A DNA stretch of 57,193 bases, taken from positions 1 to 57,193 of the forward strand of contig QHPD01000107.1 of the NCBI GenBank assembly GCA_003218975.1. Direction: 5' to 3'. Source of the DNA: Verrucomicrobiota bacterium (GTDB taxonomy: Bacteria; Verrucomicrobiota; Verrucomicrobiia; Chthoniobacterales; UBA10450). Both the position numbers and the translations under genes were made by a program. A model generated the notes under the pieces. That model was not told the DNA's origin. It saw nothing but the letters and a program-made list of their open reading frames with translations, and ran no database searches. Position 1 is the stretch's first letter; each line of letters opens with the position of its first letter. Shown piece by piece: positions 16,646 through 25,981 of the stretch.

Positions 16646-18448
16646 GTGGCGCAGGAAAAAACAAAGATCGAGGACTACGCGTTTCTCAGCGATACCCAAA
16701 CCGGCGCGCTGGTGAGCCGAGACGGATGCGTCGATTGGCTTTGCTTTCCGCGGTTCGATTCGCCGGCGTGCTTTGCCTCGCTCCTGGGCGATACGAAAAA
16801 CGGACACTGGCGGTTTTTCCCCGAGGAAAAGATTGAAGAGACGCGTCGCCGGTACCGTGGAGACTCGCTGATCCTCGAAACGGAAATTGAAACAAAGAGC
16901 GGCGCCGTGCGCTTGATCGATTTCATGCCGCCGCGCGGTGAGAATCCCGACATCATTCGGATCGTCGAAGGGCTGCGCGGCAAAGTGTCGATGCACATGG
17001 AACTGATCATCCGTTTCGATTACGGGCAGATCGTGCCCTGGGTGCGAAAACGTCACGACGGGCTCGAGGCGATTGCGGGACCTGACGGTTTGATCTTGCG
17101 GACTCCGATTGAAACCTACGGCAAAGATTTAACCACGGTCGCGGAGTTTACCGTGACGAAAGGGGATCGGGTGCCATTTGTGCTCACGTGGTTCTTGTCG
17201 CACAAGGATCCGCCGAGAAAAGTCAATGCTGAACACGCGTTGCGTGACACCGAGAAATACTGGCGAGAATGGTCGAGTCAATTTCAAAGCAAAGGCGAAT
17301 GGCGCGACGCGGTGATGCGCTCGCTGATCGTGCTTAAAGGACTAACCTATGCGCCGACAGGCGGGTTGGTCGCCGCAGCGACAACGTCGCTGCCTGAACA
17401 AATAGGAGGCCCGCGCAACTGGGACTATCGCTACTGCTGGCTGCGAGATGCCACTTTCGCTTTGCTCTCGCTGTTGCGTTCCGGTTATCGCGAGGAAGCC
17501 AAATCCTGGCGGGAATGGCTTTTGCGGGCCATCGCTGGTAGCCCCGCGCAAATGCAGATCATGTACGGCGTTCGCGGCGAACGCCGGCTCGACGAGGTCG
17601 AAATTCCGTGGCTCTCAGGCTATGAAAAGTCCGCGCCGGTCCGCATCGGCAATGCCGCGTCGAACCAATTTCAAGTCGATGTTTATGGAGAGGTGCTGGC
17701 GGCGATGTGGCAGGCGGATCGCTTGGGAATCAAATTGGAAGCACCGGATTGGGCCCTGATGGTCGAGCTAATGAAATTCCTGGAATCAAATTGGCAGAAA
17801 CCAGACGAAGGAATTTGGGAAGTGCGCGGCGGACGAAAAAATTTCACGCACTCGAAAGTGATGGCGTGGCTGGCATTCGATCGCGCGGTGAAGCTTGTTG
17901 AGGACTGCGGATGCGCAGCCGGCGAGCATTTTAGCCGGTGGCAAAAAGTTCGAGACCAGATTCACGCGGAAGTCTGCGAGTGTGGGTACAACGCGCGGAG
18001 GAAGGCCTTTACGCAGGTTTACGGCTCCGATGCCTTGGACGCGAGCCTACTTACCATACCGCTCGTCAGCTTTTTACCTGTGAGTGACGAACGTGTCCGC
18101 AACACGATCGAGGCTATCGAACGGGAGTTGATGCAGGATGGTTTCGTTCTGCGCTACCGGCCGGAGGAATGCAGCGTGGACGGATTACCGGGCCGGGAAG
18201 GGGTTTTTATTCCTTGCTCTTTCTGGCTGGCCGATTGCTGGCATCTCCTTGGCCGAAAGAAAGAGGCGCGCGAATTGTTTGAGCGCTTGCTCGACCTGCG
18301 AAACGACCTGGGACTTCTTTCCGAGGAATACGATCCACGCGAGAAACGGCAGCTTGGAAATTTCCCGCAGGCATTTTCGCACGTCGCGCTCATTCGTGCC
18401 GCGCGAATCCTCCGCGACGAAGACGTGTTGCTCCGTTCAGAAGATTAA
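16646..18448 (+). CDS. Glycoside hydrolase family 15 (glucoamylase/trehalase-like)
   Basis: 600 residues starting at a GTG (16646) directly after AGAGGAGGA, which decides the start; the upstream ATG in the same frame lies inside the previous gene. The N-terminal beta-sandwich (IEDYAFLSDTQTGALVSRDG) and the catalytic (alpha/alpha)6 domain with GGPRNWDYRYCWLRDATFAL are hallmarks of bacterial GH15. The catalytic acids are expected in the NWDYRYCWLRD region and in the C-terminal region (LLSEEYDP). Substrates in this family include maltooligosaccharides, trehalose and dextrin. No signal peptide, so it is probably cytoplasmic and acts on glycogen-derived or trehalose-type storage sugars. Confidence 0.9.
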   Translation: MAQEKTKIEDYAFLSDTQTGALVSRDGCVDWLCFPRFDSPACFASLLGDTKNGHWRFFPEEKIEETRRRYRGDSLILETEIETKSGAVRLIDFMPPRGENPDIIRIVEGLRGKVSMHMELIIRFDYGQIVPWVRKRHDGLEAIAGPDGLILRTPIETYGKDLTTVAEFTVTKGDRVPFVLTWFLSHKDPPRKVNAEHALRDTEKYWREWSSQFQSKGEWRDAVMRSLIVLKGLTYAPTGGLVAAATTSLPEQIGGPRNWDYRYCWLRDATFALLSLLRSGYREEAKSWREWLLRAIAGSPAQMQIMYGVRGERRLDEVEIPWLSGYEKSAPVRIGNAASNQFQVDVYGEVLAAMWQADRLGIKLEAPDWALMVELMKFLESNWQKPDEGIWEVRGGRKNFTHSKVMAWLAFDRAVKLVEDCGCAAGEHFSRWQKVRDQIHAEVCECGYNARRKAFTQVYGSDALDASLLTIPLVSFLPVSDERVRNTIEAIERELMQDGFVLRYRPEECSVDGLPGREGVFIPCSFWLADCWHLLGRKKEARELFERLLDLRNDLGLLSEEYDPREKRQLGNFPQAFSHVALIRAARILRDEDVLLRSED

Positions 18449-19407
18449 ACTCGCACCTCGCTGGAAGAAACGAGCCGCCGGATCAAATCCTCCAAGGTAA
18501 CAATTCCGGACAAGTTCTTCTTCGCGTCCCGGACTGCAGCCAAGCCAAGACGAGCAGCGCGTAATTGCTGCGCGATTCGATGGGCCGGCTCCTCTTCGGT
18601 TGTCGTTACGATACGCCGGAAATAACTGCTGAGCGGCTTCTCTCCATTTTGTTCGAGCAAAATATCGAGCACGTTGACCAACCCAGTTGCTTGACCGCCG
18701 GGCGTTATCACCGGCAGACGATCGATGCCGGATGAAGCGCTGAGTTCAGTCGCTTCCCGAACCGACGCGTTTGGTCGCAAGGCAACCACTTTCGACAACG
18801 GCGTCATTACATCGCGCACTTTAACGTTCCAGAAATCCACAACGTTATGAATCATCGCGCGCTCGATGGCTGTGAGAGAACCTTCGCGCTCACTTTGTGC
18901 TGCGATCTGCTTGAGTTCCTCCCGGGCGGCAAATAGTCGAGGATGTTTTGCTCCGCGCCGCGGCAGAAGCAATTTGCCCATCCAACCCCCGAATTCCCAC
19001 ACTGGCAGAAGAAGAATGGAAACGAATTCCAGCGCACCGGCAAGATGTGCCAGGGCGCGGAATGGAAATCGGCGAAAAATCGATTTCGGGAGGACCGAAA
19101 GCAGAAAGAGATAAACCGGAAATGCCATTAACAGCGCAAAGAGAAATCCGATGTAGCCGAAAGCGCGGACGAGCTGCCGTGTCAACAAGAGCAGGCCCAG
19201 GATGTCCGCTGCGTTGGTAAAGAACAAAACCGTCATGAACAGGCGCTCCCGATGTTTGAGCAAGCGGTTCAATCGCAAGGCTGCCGGCACGCGACGTTTC
19301 ACGTTTTGGCGCAACCGCACCGGATCGATCGACAGCAGGCCGCTTTCGATTCCGTTAAAGAAGAACGAAACGATCCAGCAACAGAAAATGATGAACCCAA
19401 CTGTCAT
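18445..19407 (-). CDS. CNNM/CorC-type membrane protein with CBS pair (short form)
   Basis: 320 residues. The first ~130 residues form hydrophobic segments of a DUF21 (CNNM) domain, starting with FIIFCCWIVSFFFNGIESGLLSI. Then come a linker (LTAIERAMIHNVVDFWNVKVRDVMTPLSKVVAL) and two CBS domains ending LSGIVTLEDLIRRLV. It lacks the C-terminal CorC_HlyC transporter-associated domain that its upstream neighbour has. Its start overlaps that gene's stop (ATGA), so the two are co-translated and may form a heteromeric complex. CNNM/CorC proteins are linked to magnesium or cobalt efflux; the old name hemolysin is misleading. It converges with the GH15 gene with a 4-base overlap. Confidence 0.85.
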   Translation of the reverse strand: MTVGFIIFCCWIVSFFFNGIESGLLSIDPVRLRQNVKRRVPAALRLNRLLKHRERLFMTVLFFTNAADILGLLLLTRQLVRAFGYIGFLFALLMAFPVYLFLLSVLPKSIFRRFPFRALAHLAGALEFVSILLLPVWEFGGWMGKLLLPRRGAKHPRLFAAREELKQIAAQSEREGSLTAIERAMIHNVVDFWNVKVRDVMTPLSKVVALRPNASVREATELSASSGIDRLPVITPGGQATGLVNVLDILLEQNGEKPLSSYFRRIVTTTEEEPAHRIAQQLRAARLGLAAVRDAKKNLSGIVTLEDLIRRLVSSSEVRV

Positions 19408-20696
19408 GCTGCAGCTCTGGTTTGGTCCGATGTTTTCTGAACGTCCCGGTCCGCCGTTTTTTCGAGCAAGACTTCCTGAATTCTTTTCCGCCCCGCTTGG
19501 CGCACGGTGATGCTGAGACCCGGAATCTCGAGTTTCGTACCCGCGGACGGCAGATACCCCAGCCGTGTGAATACAAATCCGCCAATCGTGTCTATTCCTT
19601 CCGCATCGATTCGAAAACCAAGATATTCGCTTAAATCGTCCAGGCGCGCGTTGCCGCTCACCAGAAATTTGCCGTTTTCGACCGGTTCGATGTAAAGGTC
19701 GACATCGCTTCGGGGAAGCGCGTCGCTCAGAATGTCCTCTACGATATCCCCTGTGGTGATGATCCCTTCGGTCCCGCCATATTCATCCACCACGATTGCC
19801 ATTCCCTGTGGATGCGTCAGAAAAAGCTTGAGCAACTCCAGCGCCCGCATCGTCTCGGGCACAAACGACGGAGCGATCAATTTTTCGGTGTAATGCTCCG
19901 ATGGTTCGAGCAAAAACAATTTTACATCGATGATCCCAAGGACTTGATCCGGCGTGTCGGCATAAACCGGGACGCGGCGATGACGTTTTTCCTTTAAACG
20001 CGCAATCGCTTCCTCGTTGGTTAAGTCATCCGGGAGCGCAAAAGTATCGACGCGCGGCGTCATGCAATCTTTAGCCGTTTTATCACCGAGCTTGATGATC
20101 TCCTGAATCATCTCGGCTTCTTCTTCATGCAACGCGCCTTCTTCCTCGCTGATCTCAAGCAGTGTGCTTAGCTCCTCGTCACTCAAGCGTTGCCGGATAC
20201 CCAGATGCGACGGAGTCAGAAGATCGACGACAAGAGCGCTAACACGCTCGAGCACGCGGCCGAGACGATTGAGGAGCGGCATCGCTATCTGCAGCGTGAA
20301 CGCCCCAAGGGCTGAAAGTCGATAGGGCGCAGAGAGCGCGAGAAGCTTTGGAATCAGATCGCATACCAACACGACAATGGCGAAAATGACGGCTGCCGTC
20401 AGCCACTGCGGAATGTGAGAGACCAGAGGACCTTCCCAAAGAAAAAAGAGACACAAAATAATCAGCGGAACTTTCACTAACCCGTCGCCGAGAAGCAGCA
20501 CATTTAAGGCGCCGCGTGGATTCTCGCGGAATGACCGAATCAAATTGGCGAGCCCGGTATGATGCGTTTGCAATCGGCGAAGTTGATGCGGCCTCAGCGA
20601 GAAGAGCGCTGTCTCCAATCCCGAAAAAAGCGCCGAGCAAAAAATCAGGATGGAGATAACGACCAGCAGAATGGCCAAGGCCGCGCCTGTGATCAT
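19404..20696 (-). CDS. CorC/HlyC-type protein: DUF21, CBS pair, CorC domain
   Basis: 430 residues. In order: DUF21 membrane domain (residues about 1-185, with FCSALFSGLETALFSL), a helical linker with LLEISEEEGALHEEEAEMI, two CBS domains (VRDV-type CMTPRVDTFAL and GMAIVVDEYGGTEGIITTGD), then the C-terminal CorC_HlyC domain (FLVSGNARLDDLSEYLG and FVFTRLGYLPSAG). This is the complete architecture for the family, which is implicated in divalent cation (Mg/Co) homeostasis at the inner membrane. Translationally coupled to the shorter paralogue. Confidence 0.9.
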   Translation of the reverse strand: MITGAALAILLVVISILIFCSALFSGLETALFSLRPHQLRRLQTHHTGLANLIRSFRENPRGALNVLLLGDGLVKVPLIILCLFFLWEGPLVSHIPQWLTAAVIFAIVVLVCDLIPKLLALSAPYRLSALGAFTLQIAMPLLNRLGRVLERVSALVVDLLTPSHLGIRQRLSDEELSTLLEISEEEGALHEEEAEMIQEIIKLGDKTAKDCMTPRVDTFALPDDLTNEEAIARLKEKRHRRVPVYADTPDQVLGIIDVKLFLLEPSEHYTEKLIAPSFVPETMRALELLKLFLTHPQGMAIVVDEYGGTEGIITTGDIVEDILSDALPRSDVDLYIEPVENGKFLVSGNARLDDLSEYLGFRIDAEGIDTIGGFVFTRLGYLPSAGTKLEIPGLSITVRQAGRKRIQEVLLEKTADRDVQKTSDQTRAAA

Positions 20697-20822
20697 CTAT
20701 CGCAGTACAGCCACGCGGACCGTTGTGGAATCACAACTCGACCGCTCGTGGCGTCTCTCCTCGAAAAGCTTCTTTGCGGGTCGTTTGCCCATTGTGTGAG
20801 CTGCAAGCAAATTAAGCCGTTC

Positions 20823-21299
20823 ATGAGCAAAGGCGAGAGGATTTCGCGGTTCGTGGCCGAGTTGACCAGCGGAGAGGTGGACCCGCGCCGGACCGATGTG
20901 GCACAGCATCCATTTTATCAGGCGTTTTTCCGTTGCTGGAACGAACAGCGCTATTACGAGGCTCACGATGTCCTCGAGCAGCTTTGGCTGAAAACTGATT
21001 CGAGCGACGCAGATTTCTTCAAGGGATTGATCCAGGCCGCCGGAGCCTTTGTGCATTTGCAAAAGCGACTTGAACATCCGTCCCACCCGAAACATAGCCG
21101 GCGCTTACAGCCAGCCGTTCGTTTGTTTCTACTCGCGGAGAGAAATCTATCAATGTTCAGCCCGCGACGTCACGGCTTGGACGTCGCGGCGCTTTGCCAG
21201 CTTCTGCACGCGTACGCCGACAAAATCGTTGCATCCGATTACAAAACCAACCCCTGGTCTCCCAAGACCGCGCCAAGGCTCGAGATTGGCATCAGGTAG
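20823..21299 (+). CDS. DUF309 family protein
   Basis: 158 residues from ATG 20823; longer upstream frames overlap the divergent gene and have no homology. The central motif, FYQAFFRCWNEQRYYEAHDVLEQLWL followed by FFKGLIQAAGAFVHLQ, is the DUF309 signature (H-D-V-L-E-x-x-W). The family is helical and of unknown function. The stop codon TAG (21297-21299) is contributed by the GGTAG end of a palindromic repeat, so the natural C-terminus may have been changed by that insertion. Confidence 0.85.
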   Translation: MSKGERISRFVAELTSGEVDPRRTDVAQHPFYQAFFRCWNEQRYYEAHDVLEQLWLKTDSSDADFFKGLIQAAGAFVHLQKRLEHPSHPKHSRRLQPAVRLFLLAERNLSMFSPRRHGLDVAALCQLLHAYADKIVASDYKTNPWSPKTAPRLEIGIR

Positions 21300-21347
21300 C
21301 GGCGGTTCACCCGAACCGCCCGGGCGATTGAGTCAATCGCCCTTACC
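21295..21347. repeat. GGTAG...CTTACC repeat supplying both flanking stop codons
   Basis: The element carries two tandem hairpins (GGCGGTTCACCCGAACCGCC and GGGCGATTGAGTCAATCGCCC) between GGTAG and CTTACC. The TAG ends the DUF309 gene and, read on the other strand, the TAA in CTTACC ends the convergent TSUP gene. It is likely to act also as a bidirectional terminator, as REP elements between convergent genes often do. Confidence 0.65.
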
Positions 21348-22080
21348 TCGTAAAAATTAATTTTGCACCTGCAATGGTTAAAACGATCGCCAGCAGGATC
21401 GAAATCGTGCGTGTCGGAAAATGGCGGCTCCCCAGACGCGAGCCGACGAAACCACCAACGATTGCAGCGGCTCCGAGCACAATGCCGAGCGTGGGCACGG
21501 AATGGACCGCAGTGAAATAGCCGATCAAGCCGGCAATGGAATTCACCCAAATGAATAGCGCAGAAACGGCGGCAGCTTGTCGAATGTGCGCCCATCGGCA
21601 AAACAACAGAAGCGGAGTGAGAAATATGCCGCCCCCGGTTCCAGTTAGCCCTGCAAGAAATCCCAGGCCTGCACCGACGCTCACCGCCATCGGTCGCGAC
21701 GGAACCGCCGTTTGCGATGGATCACTTCGGCGAAACACAAGCCGCGCCGCGGAGAAAAGAAGCACGATCCCGATCAAAATCCTCAGAATAGAAGCAGACG
21801 GCTGCAAATAGCCGCCGAGATAGGCAGCGGGAATCGAAAGCAGCGCAAATGGCCAGAATAGTTTCCATGAGAAGTGACCCGCACGCCAGAATTGGAATGC
21901 GCCAATGGACGCGACGAGGATGTTAAGGACGAGCGCAGTCGGTCGAATAATCGTCGGGGCAACCCCGAACAATGTCATGGTGGCGATGTAACCCGATGCA
22001 CCGGCATGGCCGACCGACGAATAAAGAAAGGCAACCAGTCCGATGGCGAGAAAAAGGAAGATGAAATGCGCGGCGTCCAT
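21343..22080 (-). CDS. TSUP-family (TauE/SafE-like) membrane transporter
   Basis: 245 residues with about eight hydrophobic segments in two repeats. The first is typical ([20 protein letters not shown]), and the second half contains [24 protein letters not shown], the repeated G-x-x-x-G-x-x-G-G motif of the TauE/SafE/YfcA family. These proteins export or import sulfur-containing or organic anions; the substrate here cannot be told. It converges with DUF309 and shares a repeat that provides its TAA. Confidence 0.88.
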   Translation of the reverse strand: MDAAHFIFLFLAIGLVAFLYSSVGHAGASGYIATMTLFGVAPTIIRPTALVLNILVASIGAFQFWRAGHFSWKLFWPFALLSIPAAYLGGYLQPSASILRILIGIVLLFSAARLVFRRSDPSQTAVPSRPMAVSVGAGLGFLAGLTGTGGGIFLTPLLLFCRWAHIRQAAAVSALFIWVNSIAGLIGYFTAVHSVPTLGIVLGAAAIVGGFVGSRLGSRHFPTRTISILLAIVLTIAGAKLIFTR

Positions 22081-22087
22081 GTTTTGT

Positions 22088-22164
22088 CATGTCGAGCGGA
22101 GTTGAGACATCTCTCAGTGTCTTTTAGGATGGGCAAGAGATTCCTCGACTTCGCTCGGAATGAC
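22088..22164. repeat. Intergenic repeat ending CTTCGCTCGGAATGAC
   Basis: The stretch from CATGTCGAGCGGAG to TCGACTTCGCTCGGAATGAC has partly complementary ends (GTCGAGCGGAG versus CTTCGCTCGGA). The same terminal sequence GACTTCGCTCGGAATGAC recurs at 25911-25926, upstream of secA, so this is a dispersed intergenic repeat family distinct from the GTAG type. It lies just upstream of the DUF255 gene. Confidence 0.55.
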
Positions 22165-22206
22165 AAGAATGGTGGTCTAAACTTGTACTCCGTCGCGAGT
22201 CATCCC

Positions 22207-24483
22207 ATGACAAGGCGCTTCCGCTTTGGAATTATTGCGCTAACGTGGTTAGTGACATCAACTCATAGCCTTGCTGACCCGACACCCGTGCCCCTCGAAC
22301 ACACGAACCGGCTGGCGCATGAGAAGTCCCCTTATCTTCTTCAGCACGCGCATAACCCGGTCGATTGGTATCCGTGGGGCGAGGACGCGTTCGCCAAGGC
22401 GCGTCGGGAAAATAAACCGATCTTTCTCTCAGTTGGGTATTCTACGTGTCACTGGTGCCATGTCATGGCACATGAATCGTTCGAAAATGAAGACGTGGCC
22501 GCGATCATGAATCGCGAGTTCGTCAACATCAAGGTGGACCGGGAAGAGCGTCCCGATGTTGACCGCGTTTACATGACCTTTGTGCAAGCGACGACTGGCG
22601 GGGGCGGCTGGCCAATGAGCGTGTGGTTGACGCCAGATCTGAAGCCGTTTGTCGGCGGGACCTATTTTCCGCCGGAAGATCGATATGGCCAGCCAGGCTT
22701 CAAAAAAGTCTTGGAACGAATCGCAACCGCCTGGAAGGAAAATCACGACAAGATCGTCGAGCAAGGTGGAAAGATCGTTGCGGCGTTACGCGAATCTCAA
22801 TCGACGGCGGCTGAAGGCCAAATCGACGTGGGGATTTTAGACGCCGCCTACCAACAGATTGAGCGCAGTTACGATCCGAAAGAGGGCGGCTTCGGTAGTG
22901 CGCCAAAATTTCCCCGGCCAGTAACGCTTAATTTCCTGACGCGATTTTACGCGCGAAGTCGTGGCATTGGCTTCCAGCCAATCTCCGGAAAGGATCGGCA
23001 GGATGCCGATGCCGCGGCCGTGGGCATACATGCTCTTGAAATGACTCTGTTCACTCTGCGCAAGATGGCCTCCGGTGGAATGCACGATCATATCGGCGGC
23101 GGCTTTCATCGTTACTCGGTCGATCGTTATTGGCACGTGGCGCACTTCGAGAAAATGCTCTATGATCAGGCGCAGCTTGCGGTCGCCTATCTCGACGCAT
23201 TCCAGATCACAAGAGATCGGCAATACGCAGCAGTCGCGCGCGACATTCTCGATTACGTCGCTCGTGACATGACCGCCAAGGAAGGCGGCTTTTTTTCGGC
23301 CGAAGATGCCGACAGTCCCGTTGTAGCCGCGGGTGCTGACCGCGGCCACGTCGAGACGAAGGAAGGCGCGTTCTATATTTGGACAAAAAAGGAGATCGAT
23401 ACCGCGATCGGTGATGACGCTGAGATTTTCGATTTCCATTACGGCGTGCAAGCGCACGGGAATGCGCCGGAAGGAAGCGATCCGCAGGATGAATTCCGCG
23501 GCAAAAATATTTTAATCGAACGTCACACGATTCCGGAAACCGCGCAGCGTTTTAAGAAAAGCGAGGAGGACATTGCTAAATCGCTTGAGCAGAGTCGCGA
23601 AAAGCTGTTTGCCATTCGTGCCCAACGGCCGCGGCCGCATCTTGACGATAAGGTCATCGCCGCTTGGAACGGCCTGATGATCTCTGCTTATGCTCGCGCT
23701 GCGCAAGTACTGGACGACCGACGCTACGTGGAAATTGCGCTTCGCGCTGCGAATTTCCTGCGGGCAAACTTGTGCGATTCATCGCGCGACATTTTGTATC
23801 GCAATTATCGAGAGGGTCGGAGCGATATTGAAGGTTTCGCCGATGATTGTGCATTTGTTATCCAAGGCCTCCTCGATCTTTATGAAGCCTCGTTCGACGT
23901 GGAATGGCTCAAGCTTGCGACCCAGTTGCAGGAAACGCAGGATCGCTTGTTTTTCGACGAGAAGAACGGCGGCTATTTCAGCACCAGCGGAAAAGATCAA
24001 AGCGTCTTTCTCCGCATGAAGGACGACAATGACGGCGCGGAACCGGCTGCCAGTTCGGTCGCGGCGCTGAATCTTTTGCGGTTATCCCAGTTTCACGACG
24101 ATAAACAGATGGCAGAGCGCGCGCGAAAGACGATCGATGCATTTGCAACTACCCTGTCGCATTTTCCCAGCGCCATGCCACAAATGCTGGTCGCGCTCGA
24201 TTATTCCTTAAGCAAGCCGCGGCAAATCGTGATCGCCGGGAAGAAAGATGCGCCGGAAACGAAAGCGCTGCTTGAAGAGGTGCGTCGTCATTTCCTGCCA
24301 AAAACCGTCCTGCTTCTGGCCGATGGCGGTGAAGGCCAGAAATTTCTCGGCGAGAGAAATGAAGCGGTCCGTGCTATGTCGCTGATTGACGGCAAACCAG
24401 CCGCGTACGTTTGCGAAAATTTCACCTGCAAAGCGCCGGCGACGGATCCAAAGCACTTGGCTGAATTACTCTCGAATAATTAG
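22207..24483 (+). CDS. Exported DUF255 / YyaL (SSP411-like) thioredoxin-domain protein
   Basis: 758 residues from ATG 22207, which opens a signal peptide ([17 protein letters not shown]). The N-terminal thioredoxin-like DUF255 domain is diagnostic: [21 protein letters not shown] and [18 protein letters not shown], with the C-H-W-C active-site motif. The rest is the six-hairpin glycosidase-like domain ([38 protein letters not shown]). The exact reaction is unknown; related proteins are annotated as thioredoxin domain-containing or N-acylglucosamine epimerase-like. Most homologues I remember are cytoplasmic, so export is notable. A palindromic repeat is inserted in frame near residues 252-270. 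Confidence 0.9.
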   Translation: MTRRFRFGIIALTWLVTSTHSLADPTPVPLEHTNRLAHEKSPYLLQHAHNPVDWYPWGEDAFAKARRENKPIFLSVGYSTCHWCHVMAHESFENEDVAAIMNREFVNIKVDREERPDVDRVYMTFVQATTGGGGWPMSVWLTPDLKPFVGGTYFPPEDRYGQPGFKKVLERIATAWKENHDKIVEQGGKIVAALRESQSTAAEGQIDVGILDAAYQQIERSYDPKEGGFGSAPKFPRPVTLNFLTRFYARSRGIGFQPISGKDRQDADAAAVGIHALEMTLFTLRKMASGGMHDHIGGGFHRYSVDRYWHVAHFEKMLYDQAQLAVAYLDAFQITRDRQYAAVARDILDYVARDMTAKEGGFFSAEDADSPVVAAGADRGHVETKEGAFYIWTKKEIDTAIGDDAEIFDFHYGVQAHGNAPEGSDPQDEFRGKNILIERHTIPETAQRFKKSEEDIAKSLEQSREKLFAIRAQRPRPHLDDKVIAAWNGLMISAYARAAQVLDDRRYVEIALRAANFLRANLCDSSRDILYRNYREGRSDIEGFADDCAFVIQGLLDLYEASFDVEWLKLATQLQETQDRLFFDEKNGGYFSTSGKDQSVFLRMKDDNDGAEPAASSVAALNLLRLSQFHDDKQMAERARKTIDAFATTLSHFPSAMPQMLVALDYSLSKPRQIVIAGKKDAPETKALLEEVRRHFLPKTVLLLADGGEGQKFLGERNEAVRAMSLIDGKPAAYVCENFTCKAPATDPKHLAELLSNN
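22960..23016. repeat. Palindromic repeat inserted in frame in the DUF255 gene
   Basis: 57 bases with near-perfect ends (CGTGGCAT and ATGCCGCG, one mismatch), an inner hairpin (TTGGCTTCCAGCCAA) and CGGCAGGATGCCG as in 12504-12554. It adds 19 codons ([16 protein letters not shown] region) between [10 protein letters not shown] and the ALEM...[13 protein letters not shown] segment, where family members usually have only a few residues. Confidence 0.7.
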
Positions 24484-24500
24484 TTTCACAGAACGCATTC

Positions 24501-24578
24501 CGTAGGCACGGCCCTGAGGGCTGTCTCTGAACGTGTTGCGGTGATCGCTGGTGGACCGGTCACAGGCCGGTGCCTACA
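24501..24578. repeat. GTAGGCAC...GTGCCTAC palindromic repeat
   Basis: Ends CCGTAGGCACGGCC and GGCCGGTGCCTACAG are inverted repeats. It occupies nearly the whole gap between the DUF255 gene and the convergent pyrE, so it may serve as a terminator. Confidence 0.6.
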
Positions 24579-24589
24579 GCTCACTTAGC

Positions 24590-25156
24590 CTATTTACTAC
24601 CTGGCTTAACGGCAGGGATTCTTACTAGATCGGGCGGGAGATTGTCTGCGGGAAAGGTTTCGACATCCATTTCGATTAAGCTGACGAACGGACAGCTAAA
24701 ATCTGGCTTTGCTTCGCCGCTTCGATCGACGATCACACCTACGGCGGAAACGATACCGCCCCGTGCACGGACGATGTCGATTGTTTCCTGCACGCGGCCA
24801 CCGCGAGTAACAACGTCTTCGACGACGATGAAGTCTTCGTTAGGTGGAATTTGAAAACCGCGGCGCAAGACGAGTTTGCCGTTTTCTTTCTCAACAAAAA
24901 TGTGCCGTTTGCCTAACGACCGCCCGACTTCCTGGCCGACGATAATTCCGCCGAGAGCAGGGGAGATGACCGCGTCGCAATCAAATTCGCGCAATTTGTC
25001 GGCGAGCCGTCCACAAACTTTTGCGGCAATGTCGGTATGCTGAAGAAGTAGGGCGCATTGGAAATATTGCCGGCTGTGCAGCCCGGATCGCAGAACGAAG
25101 TGGCCATCCAGCAGCGCGCCAGTTTTGCGGAAAAGCGCTAGGAGATCTTCGCTCAT
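24590..25156 (-). CDS. pyrE: Orotate phosphoribosyltransferase
   Basis: 188 residues. It converts orotate and PRPP to orotidine monophosphate in pyrimidine synthesis, in the cytoplasm. The PRPP-binding loop is visible as FIVVEDVVTRGGRVQETIDIVRARGG, and the orotate-binding N-terminus as GHFVLRSGLHSRQYFQCALLL. VISPALGGIIVGQEVGRSLGKRHIFVEKE is also characteristic. The length is normal for the short bacterial PyrE. It is convergent with the DUF255 gene and followed upstream by a composite palindromic repeat. Confidence 0.93.
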   Translation of the reverse strand: MSEDLLALFRKTGALLDGHFVLRSGLHSRQYFQCALLLQHTDIAAKVCGRLADKLREFDCDAVISPALGGIIVGQEVGRSLGKRHIFVEKENGKLVLRRGFQIPPNEDFIVVEDVVTRGGRVQETIDIVRARGGIVSAVGVIVDRSGEAKPDFSCPFVSLIEMDVETFPADNLPPDLVRIPAVKPGSK

Positions 25157-25158
25157 CT

Positions 25159-25302
25159 GGGGAGTGCACGCGCCTCGCGTGCTGGCGATGGCGCCTCCGC
25201 CATCGCGAACTTTTTTGGGTTATGCACGTCTTTTCGTGTGGTTGCGCTTAAGGCGTTTCGACGAGGCGTCGAAACATGCACGCGAGGGCGCGTGCGCTCC
25301 CC
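25159..25302. repeat. Composite palindromic repeat, GGGGAGTGCACGCG ends
   Basis: The ends (GGGAGTGCACGCGCC and GGCGCGTGCGCTCCC) are inverted, and two inner hairpins are visible (GATGGCGCCTCCGCCATC and GGCGTTTCGACGAGGCGTCG region). It fills most of the ~260-base gap between the same-strand genes pyrE and ridA. A half element (CGGCGGTCACAGACCGCCGCTACAG) follows near 25384-25408. No gene is visible in this gap. Confidence 0.55.
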
Positions 25303-25414
25303 GGAAACGATTTCGCCAGACGAGCATTCGTCATCTTCTCCTCTGCCGTACCGGAACTCCGTGGGTGTCGCATGAAGCCTATTCGGCGGTCACAGACCGC
25401 CGCTACAGGAATTC

Positions 25415-25828
25415 TCAGCCTGAAGTGTCATAAGCCGCTCGCTCGGCCTCCTCGGAGGCGGCAATAACTTCGATTTCCACATTCGCTCCTTTAGGTAGCG
25501 CCGGGACCTGGACGGTGGAACGAGCCGGGGGCTCGTGCTTGAAATATGAGCCATAAATGTCGTTAACCTCGTGGAAGTCGCCAAGATTGGTGAGAAAAAT
25601 GGTTGTCTTAACGACGTTGTCGAAAGTGAGTCCTTCAGCCTTCAAAACCGCCGCGATGTTGTCCAGCACTCGACGGGTCTGCGCGGCGATATCGCCGGAA
25701 ACGATTTCTCCTGACTTAGGGTCGAGCGGGATTTGGCCGCTGCAAAACAGAAACCTTCCGCTGCGCACCGCTTGCGAATAAGGCCCAATCGCAGCCGGGG
25801 CTTCATTAGTGGAAACAGTTTTCTTCAT
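25415..25828 (-). CDS. ridA: RidA family enamine/imine deaminase
   Basis: 137 residues. The family deaminates reactive enamine/imine intermediates released by PLP enzymes. Signature stretches are APAAIGPYSQAV at the start, FCSGQIPLDPKSGE, and the C-terminal RSTVQVPALPKGANVEIEVIA, which contains the catalytic-site arginine and the terminal glutamate. The normal RidA length is about 125-130 residues; the last eight here (RAAYDTSG) extend beyond it. It lies between pyrE and secA on the strand opposite secA and is probably monocistronic. Confidence 0.93.
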   Translation of the reverse strand: MKKTVSTNEAPAAIGPYSQAVRSGRFLFCSGQIPLDPKSGEIVSGDIAAQTRRVLDNIAAVLKAEGLTFDNVVKTTIFLTNLGDFHEVNDIYGSYFKHEPPARSTVQVPALPKGANVEIEVIAASEEAERAAYDTSG

Positions 25829-25861
25829 GCGGCCGATTGTAGCTGCAAAGCGGAATCCAAC

Positions 25862-25930
25862 AATGAGAGATTCCTCCAGCCCCTCGCATAAAGCTACGGC
25901 TTGGCAGGCGACTTCGCTCGGAATGACAAA
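25862..25930. repeat. Second copy of the CTTCGCTCGGAATGAC repeat, upstream of secA
   Basis: GAGAGATTCCTC begins and GACTTCGCTCGGAATGACAAAGG ends the stretch, matching the corresponding parts of 22088-22164 while the middle differs. It lies in the divergent gap between ridA and secA and reads in frame with secA upstream of its preferred start. Confidence 0.5.
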
Positions 25931-25981
25931 GGTGGCGAGGCAAATGACAAGTCACCTAATGTAGTCGATATTACACCCGAA

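Noticed and set aside
18445-20696. Hemolysin function for the two CBS proteins
   Set aside because: The hemolysin label for this family is historical; domain order (DUF21-CBS-CorC) points to cation transport.
21874-22206. 111-codon N-terminal extension of the DUF255 protein
   Set aside because: It overlaps the TSUP gene on the other strand and a dispersed repeat; the start at 22207 with a signal peptide is clearly better.
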